This document shows, one piece after another, positions 58,907-64,000 of a DNA stretch of 64,000 nt. The stretch comes from Erythroxylum novogranatense. Lineage: Eukaryota > Streptophyta > Magnoliopsida > Malpighiales > Erythroxylaceae. The notes below the pieces were generated by a model. The model saw only the letters and a program-made list of their open reading frames with translations, did no database searches and was not told where the DNA came from. Location of the stretch: positions 82,386,964 to 82,450,963 of the forward strand of contig CM057228.1 of NCBI GenBank assembly GCA_029891385.1. The letters are read 5' to 3'. Every line of letters begins with the position of its first letter. The first letter of the stretch is position 1. The translations under genes were made by a program, and so were the position numbers.

Positions 58907-61460
58907 TGCTCATGCATCATTGTATATTCATACATATGTGAATATTTATTGTTGACTTTTAAAATAATTGTTCATTAATTCATTGACATTTTTCGGGTAT
59001 AACTGACTGAATAATGTGATGTAAAATGTGAATTGTGATTTATTAGTGGTAAAAATTTATTTGGAGACTGTTAGTATTATTTCGGAATATTTGGCAAATT
59101 TCAGGAATTTTTAAAATTTGGAATATTTTTGGACTAGGAAAAATATTAAAATATGGACCGATTAAAGTGTGACACATGGAAAGACTAAATTGATGACAAA
59201 TGACTTACATGCATGGTGACACATGGACAAATGATTCAGTGAAAAATGTGTTACATGCGAGAGAACACGTAGTTAAGTGTTATAGATGACAGATTGTTTC
59301 CTGCATCTCTCTCTAGTTGTTCTTCACCGAGAGTAATATTGTTATCAAATTTTCTTTTGTTTTACCAAACACCAAATATCAAGTTGTTAATTTTGTATCA
59401 TCGATTCACTCTCACTGCTGGGAAACATTGCCTAATCAAGTAAGTAACTTTGATGATGTTTATAGTGTAAATATATATACATGCATAAGAAGTTTACGCA
59501 GTATAGTTTCGGTGAATGAATAGACTAAATGGCTTAGATGAGAGATTGAATTTGTTATTGTATGAAATGAGCAAAAAGTGTATTAAGATTGTCATATTTT
59601 GAGTTAAATGGAGATTAGTGAAAGTATAGAGGGAAGTGAAAAGAAATGCATCAGATGAAAGATAGAAAAGTGTAGAAAGTTTAAAATCACAGTAGAGAGA
59701 AAAAGTGTGTGTGAAATTTCAGTTTTGATCAATTACTATATAAGTTTGCATTTGATATGTTTAGAGGTTGTAATGGGTATAGAAAGATTGAATATATGAA
59801 TCAAGAATGGAGAAATTGTGGAAGAAAATGGAAGAGGATATGAAAATTAGGTTTCGTATTTATAGAGAAATGAAGAAGCATAATCTTAACTTGTCTGAGG
59901 AAGTAGTGAAGTCGTCATCGTGCTTCAGCATGATCGCGACATCGTTGAAACACCTTGAATGTCGCGATCGTGTAGGTGCACGATTGCGACTTCCATGCTT
60001 TACGAAGAGAGATAATTCTGAACTTCCATTTCTCTTTTTGTCATAACTTCTTCTCTAGACATCCAAATACTTGATTCTTAAACTATTAGATTCCTAACCC
60101 ATTTTTTTTTACCTCTCCATAAAAATTGGTAGCCTTATGAATTGATCTGAAAAAGATTGATTGAATGAAAGTGTGAGAATCTATTGGAATAGTATGAACT
60201 GAAATATTTTACTAAACATACTTTGGTATTTTGATTATATCTTGATCTGTAGAGTTCCAAATAAGTTGATTATTGATTCAAATGAAACTAAAGACATAAA
60301 GCTACAATTGTTTTGATGAGTTCAAATTGTAATTCTGGTGTAAATAATTGGAAAAGCTATTCTGAAATTGAAGTAAGAGTTTTATTATAGCTTAAGAATA
60401 GACTGACATATTTGGAGTATAACTTTCAGTATATTGAACTAAATTGAATGATTTTGGTGTCATTAGAGACCTAAGACATAGAGGAACAATTATTTAGAAG
60501 GAAGTGTTACTTAAATCCTTCATTTTCTAGATCTTATTGATCATATACAGTTAAATAGAATGGAAGATTTTCAAAAACAGTTCAAATGGAGAATGAGTGA
60601 TTCAATTTCGATACAATTGGAGTACAATTGATATGTACATCATTGTAATACAAAAATGTACCCTATAATTTTTCATTCAACATGCATGAGATATGAAACA
60701 TTGATAAATTTGTTTATTCTATTACATAAGCGCTCTAGTCATATGAAATTGTTTTTATTGCATATAGATGAGCGACTAGAGCAACTACTTCCAAATATTG
60801 TCGAAACGTCAAGGCAATAGGCTTAAAGGAGAAACTGTGAGTAACCTAAGATAGTCTCACTTTATTCGATCTATATATGACTAAATTGTATTGATACATA
60901 TTACTGAACTGCATTGACTAATTGTGTACTGAATTCTAGACAATATATATCCAAGGTGTTTGATGCATGCAAACAATATTAGAACTGTTACTTGTATGTG
61001 AATGAGACTACCTGATTAAATATTCTAATTCTCAACTAAAAAGTTGAATGCCAGACTTAGTCTGATGACTACTGATATTGTGATTGCTATACTGTGCCTT
61101 CATATGTATTTCGTTATATTGTATTGAAAAGTGTAGTCTTAAGTGTTATTCAATGTGTATAAAAATGATCTTGAAATGTAATGTTATTATGACTACAAGT
61201 GTTTCGTTTTTGTAACGGGCCCAAGTGTCTACTGAAACTCTGATGAGTTAAATAATGATTGTAATTTTTTATGACTAAAATTGGTTATATATAAGTTGGA
61301 TTGAAATTGATTATCGATATTCTGCATTTGTAAATATTGTTTAAGAAAATTCGTAATGAGTTTCGGCTGTTTATTATTCTAATATGTCATTTTCGTAGGA
61401 TATGTATTCGAATATCACTCAGGATGTTGGGTATGTGTCTTGCAAGAGTGGGGTGTTATA
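58907..61460 (+). repeat. Main body of solo LTR J
   Basis: It contains a CpG inverted repeat, ATGATCGCGACAT (59930-59942) against ATGTCGCGATCGT (59959-59971), then a decayed third copy, and the block CATAACTTCTTCTCTAGACA (60043-60062). Short frames are not gene-like. The end GGGGTGTTATA is at 61460. Confidence 0.8.
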
Positions 61461-61944
61461 GTTGCTCCTCACTAGAGAGCATGAATCCTAGATCTTGCAT
61501 GATTTGGGTCTCTTTATGGATAAGTCCATTTATTGGTAGCAAATGTGATCTCCCATTGAGGCATGATTTGTAAGTACCTTTAGTGGATGAATCAAATGAT
61601 TATACACTTAACATATTTTATCAATAACCTGCCCATTGTAGCTCTGTTGGTAAAAATATGGACTAAATTATGACGCTTCTTTAAAAGTTAGGCATAAAGA
61701 TGCTTAGTAGCTTTTTTAGTGGGAGGGTCCCATTTTTTCTTTTAATGGATAAGATATCCTACCATCACTTAGTCCGTTATAGATAAGAAAAATAACCGTC
61801 GTATAAAGATTTAAATGATTTTTAAGTTTTGTTAAATCTATCGTCATGCATACATGCATCATGATTTTATACAAAGTGCCAATATTTTTTTACTAGTATT
61901 CTCATTCTTTAATAATTTATTTTTCAAACATAATCACCATAAAA
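61461..61944 (+). other. E2 leader, last part, up to gag
   Basis: Resumes at GTTGCTCCTCACTAGAGAGC and shows the form of the site that F occupies in E1 (GGATAAGTCC at 61519). It ends before the gag ATG. Confidence 0.8.
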
Positions 61945-62306
61945 ATGAATCCACTCACTTTGCTCTTGATAAATAACAAATTGGAAAATGGAGAGAATTT
62001 TAATGAATGGAGACGTAACCTTGGCATTGTTCTTCAATATTAATGAATTTTATGGGTGTTAACTGAAAATGGGTCTGCGCCTCCCGATGGAGATTCAACT
62101 TCTGAGTTATTCCAACAACGTGAGTGATGGCAGAATGCTAATAAGGCTACTAAGTGTTATATTCTAGCTTTTGTCAGTAGTATATTACAAAAGCAAATTG
62201 CTTATATGAAAACTGCTAGAGCAATGGTCCATCACCTACATGAGATGTTTGGTGTGAGGACCAGGTCTATAAAGGTTAAAGCTGTACAAACTATTAGCCC
62301 TGAAAG
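61945..62306 (+). pseudogene. gag: Copia E2 gag, N-terminal fragment, broken
   Basis: ATG at 61945 opens MNPLTLLLINNKLENG and FNEWRRNLGIVLQY, then a stop at 62041. A shifted frame follows with LTENGSAPPDGD, then KATKCYILAFVSSILQKQIA and HHLHEMFGV, the standard order of UBN2-type Copia gag. Another frame gap lies near 62125. The reading ends at 62306, where G starts. It supports E as a Copia element although no pol is in the window. Confidence 0.85.
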
Positions 62307-64000
62307 TTTTTTTTCTTTATTTATTTATTTAATTAAGCATGATTAGACTAATTAAGTAATTTAGTTAGCATTAATTAAGATGATAGGAATTAAATATGAT
62401 CGCATTAAATAGCATATGACATTAATTAGCATGTAATGACATAAATGAGTTAGGTAAGAGTTAGTAACATTTAATGTGTTAGGTGGGCTTTAAATGGGGT
62501 AGGAAAGAGAAGAGAAAATGAAATGGGCTTAAGTTGTAAGTAGTGTAAAAGAAGAAAAGGAATTTAATGAATTGGACTTGGGCCTTGGGCCTTGGGCTTG
62601 AGTAGGTTAAAGAAGATAAGAAGGAAGGAGAATAAGGAGGGAGGAAGGAAAAATGGGTGAATGGGCTTTAGGCCTTGGGCTTAAGTTAGTAAGGAGTAAA
62701 AAGGAGAATAAAAGAAATAAGTTAGTAGGAAGAAGAGAGGAGACATACGAAAATTAAAGGGAGAGGAAGAGAGTTTCGGCAAAGTGGAGAGAAGAAGGAG
62801 AAAAGAAGAGAAACTTTGGCTAGGGTTGGATTTTCTAAGAGTTTGAGTGGGTTTTTGAAGAAAGTGCAAGAGGAAAAAGTGTGGAGCAAGGTTCACGCTA
62901 CATTTTGAACCAAGAAATCACTTGGTTAGCTAAAGATTCAAGGTGAGTTTCTTGAGTAAGGTTAAGTTTTTTTTTGGTTTTATGGTTTAGAAAGACTAAG
63001 AATGGAATGGGTATAGTGATTATCAAGTTAATTTCATGAAAGAGGATTTATGGAATTTCTTTAGAATTTGTGATTGATTATGGGATTTTCGGTTTTAATG
63101 AAGGGGAAGAAGGAAGAGAAGAAGAACAAGTGTTGTAGCAAGGAAACCAAGAATTTATCAAGTTACAAGGTGGGTTTCATATTTATCTTTATGTATATAA
63201 GCTATAAATGTAAATTAATACATGACATTAATGAGTTTTGGATTACTTGATGATTGTATTAAATGCTTGTGATAGTAGTGGTTAGATATCATTAATCATG
63301 AGTTATGTGTAAATGAAAATGATACATGTTGATGATTTGATGATGGTTGAATTAGTATTGAATAAAATAGCCTAAATGAGTATGAAATTATGATGCTTAT
63401 AGATGTTTATTGTATGATGGCGAATGAAATTGTTTTGGAGAAACTTGTTAAATGAATATGATGAAAAACATGAATGATGTATGACAAAGATGATTTCTAA
63501 AGGAATGGAAAATTGGACAAGAACAGTCCAATTTTCTTGTATGATGCATGATTGTTATGTTATGTGGGTAAGGTATAGTCCCAAGAACCGCCATCACGTG
63601 CGTCGACCATGAAAGCCTTCGCCATTTGCCCGATTGTGGCATAGGATGATCCATTATTTTGGACTCCTCAAGATTTGCCCATATAACCTCATTAAATGAG
63701 ACTATATGGTTGCCAAGAATATGGACTTACCGAGCCATTTGATGTGTTTCATATGTGATTACAGGAAAATGTAAGAATTATGAATGTTTGAATTGTGAGA
63801 AATCATGTTTGTGTATTGATGAAAATTGCATGATGCACATATAGTATGACTTCATTGAATGATTGTTTAATGTATGGATAATTAAATGGACATGCTTGAT
63901 ATATAAATATAAATGTGTTACCCACAGAGCGAAAGCTCACCCCCCCTCAAATTCTCCAGGAAATGGGCAGGATCCCGAGGAGCAAGCTTAAAGGCATTTA
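62307..64000 (+). mobile_element. Gypsy LTR G, partial, continues out of the window
   Basis: Sequence changes from E2 gag to T-rich then AT-rich LTR-like DNA. At 63568-63660 it has the hairpin-rich block (AAGCCTTCGCC, TTGCCCGATTGTGGCATAGG), and at 63917-63961 TTACCCACAGAGC to CTCCAGG, as in B, D and F. Its first bases are not TGTTGG, so either its 5' end is deleted or it is another family. GGAGGAAGG-type purine runs fill 62600-62900. No gene. Confidence 0.6.

Larger units (their letters stand above)
42864..61460 (+). mobile_element. Solo LTR J, containing K
   Basis: Starts TGTAATGTTCC and ends GGGGTGTTATA, flanked by GTTAC (42859-42863) and GTTGC (61461-61465). E1 has the empty site GTTACTCCCC at 30969. 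Without K the LTR is about 2.6 kb. The terminal TA probably arose from CA. No primer site or coding region. Internal signals are a CpG inverted repeat at 59930-59971 and a CATAACTTCTTC block at 60043-60054. Confidence 0.82.
34603..62306 (+). mobile_element. Copia element E2, 5' part, broken into pieces by nested insertions
   Basis: Pieces in order: LTR 34603-34654 and 38623-40088; leader 42064-42863 and 61461-61944; gag fragment 61945-62306. Each matches E1 where E1 is present. Interruptions are D (34655-38617), a segment with Athila-type LTR H (40089-42063) that replaced the LTR end and primer site, J (42864-61460) and G from 62307. It lies inside LTR F. The rest of E2, and the remainders of F and E1, should lie to the right of this window. 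Confidence 0.82.

Overview
This window is plant nuclear DNA made almost entirely of LTR retrotransposons nested inside one another. I see no cellular protein gene, tRNA gene or rRNA gene. The assignment to an angiosperm rests on several features: Ty1/Copia gag and pol with tRNA-Met type primer sites, an Athila-type Gypsy element with the TGGCGCCGTTGCC primer site, a Tekay-type Gypsy element with a chromodomain, multi-kilobase LTRs, and tRNA-derived SINEs. The species cannot be told from the sequence. The setting looks like repeat-rich, probably methylated, heterochromatin.

Layout, left to right. (1) 1-16781: Copia element A on the + strand. Its 5' LTR lies left of the window. Gag, protease, integrase, RT and RNase H are all broken. 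It is interrupted at 2587-12267 by a complete minus-strand, non-autonomous Athila-like element that keeps gag and protease and a plant-transposon ORF remnant but has no RT or integrase. (2) 16782-19841: minus-strand remnants of two other Gypsy elements, L (gag, primer site and LTR; A inserted into its gag) and M (gag and primer site). (3) 19842-20410: a 47-bp minisatellite. (4) 21080-31031: 5' LTR and leader of Copia element E1. Its LTR carries two solo LTRs: B (5.4 kb) and a relative of the Copia A LTR. (5) 31032-34602: Gypsy LTR F, broken by a second E copy, E2. (6) E2 runs from 34603 to 62306 in four pieces. It is interrupted by D (a truncated Tekay-type element with an inverted SINE pair), by an Athila-type LTR with primer site (H), and by solo LTR J. 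J contains solo LTR K, and K contains the full-length chromodomain Gypsy element C and solo LTR N. (7) 62307-64000: start of another Gypsy LTR, G.

Many insertions are delimited by exact 5-bp target duplications, and in most cases a second copy of the host repeat supplies the empty site. The order of events can therefore be read: L before A before the Athila-like element; E1 before B, solo A' and F; F before E2; E2 before D and J; J before K; K before C and N. None of the coding regions is intact. The visible biology is retroelement decay: solo LTR formation, nonsense and frameshift mutation, tandem duplication and CpG loss.

The most unusual signal is non-coding. Short GC-rich, CpG-containing palindromes recur as compact islands in elements from different superfamilies. 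Where LTR pairs or duplicated units can be compared, these islands are scrambled although their flanks are nearly identical. Copia A also carries eight perfect AAGTCGACTT palindromes, mostly 20-22 bp apart, and its solo relative carries decayed versions. I regard these shared palindrome cassettes as the best candidate for an undescribed system. Base-calling or assembly error in methylated CpG hairpins must be ruled out first.
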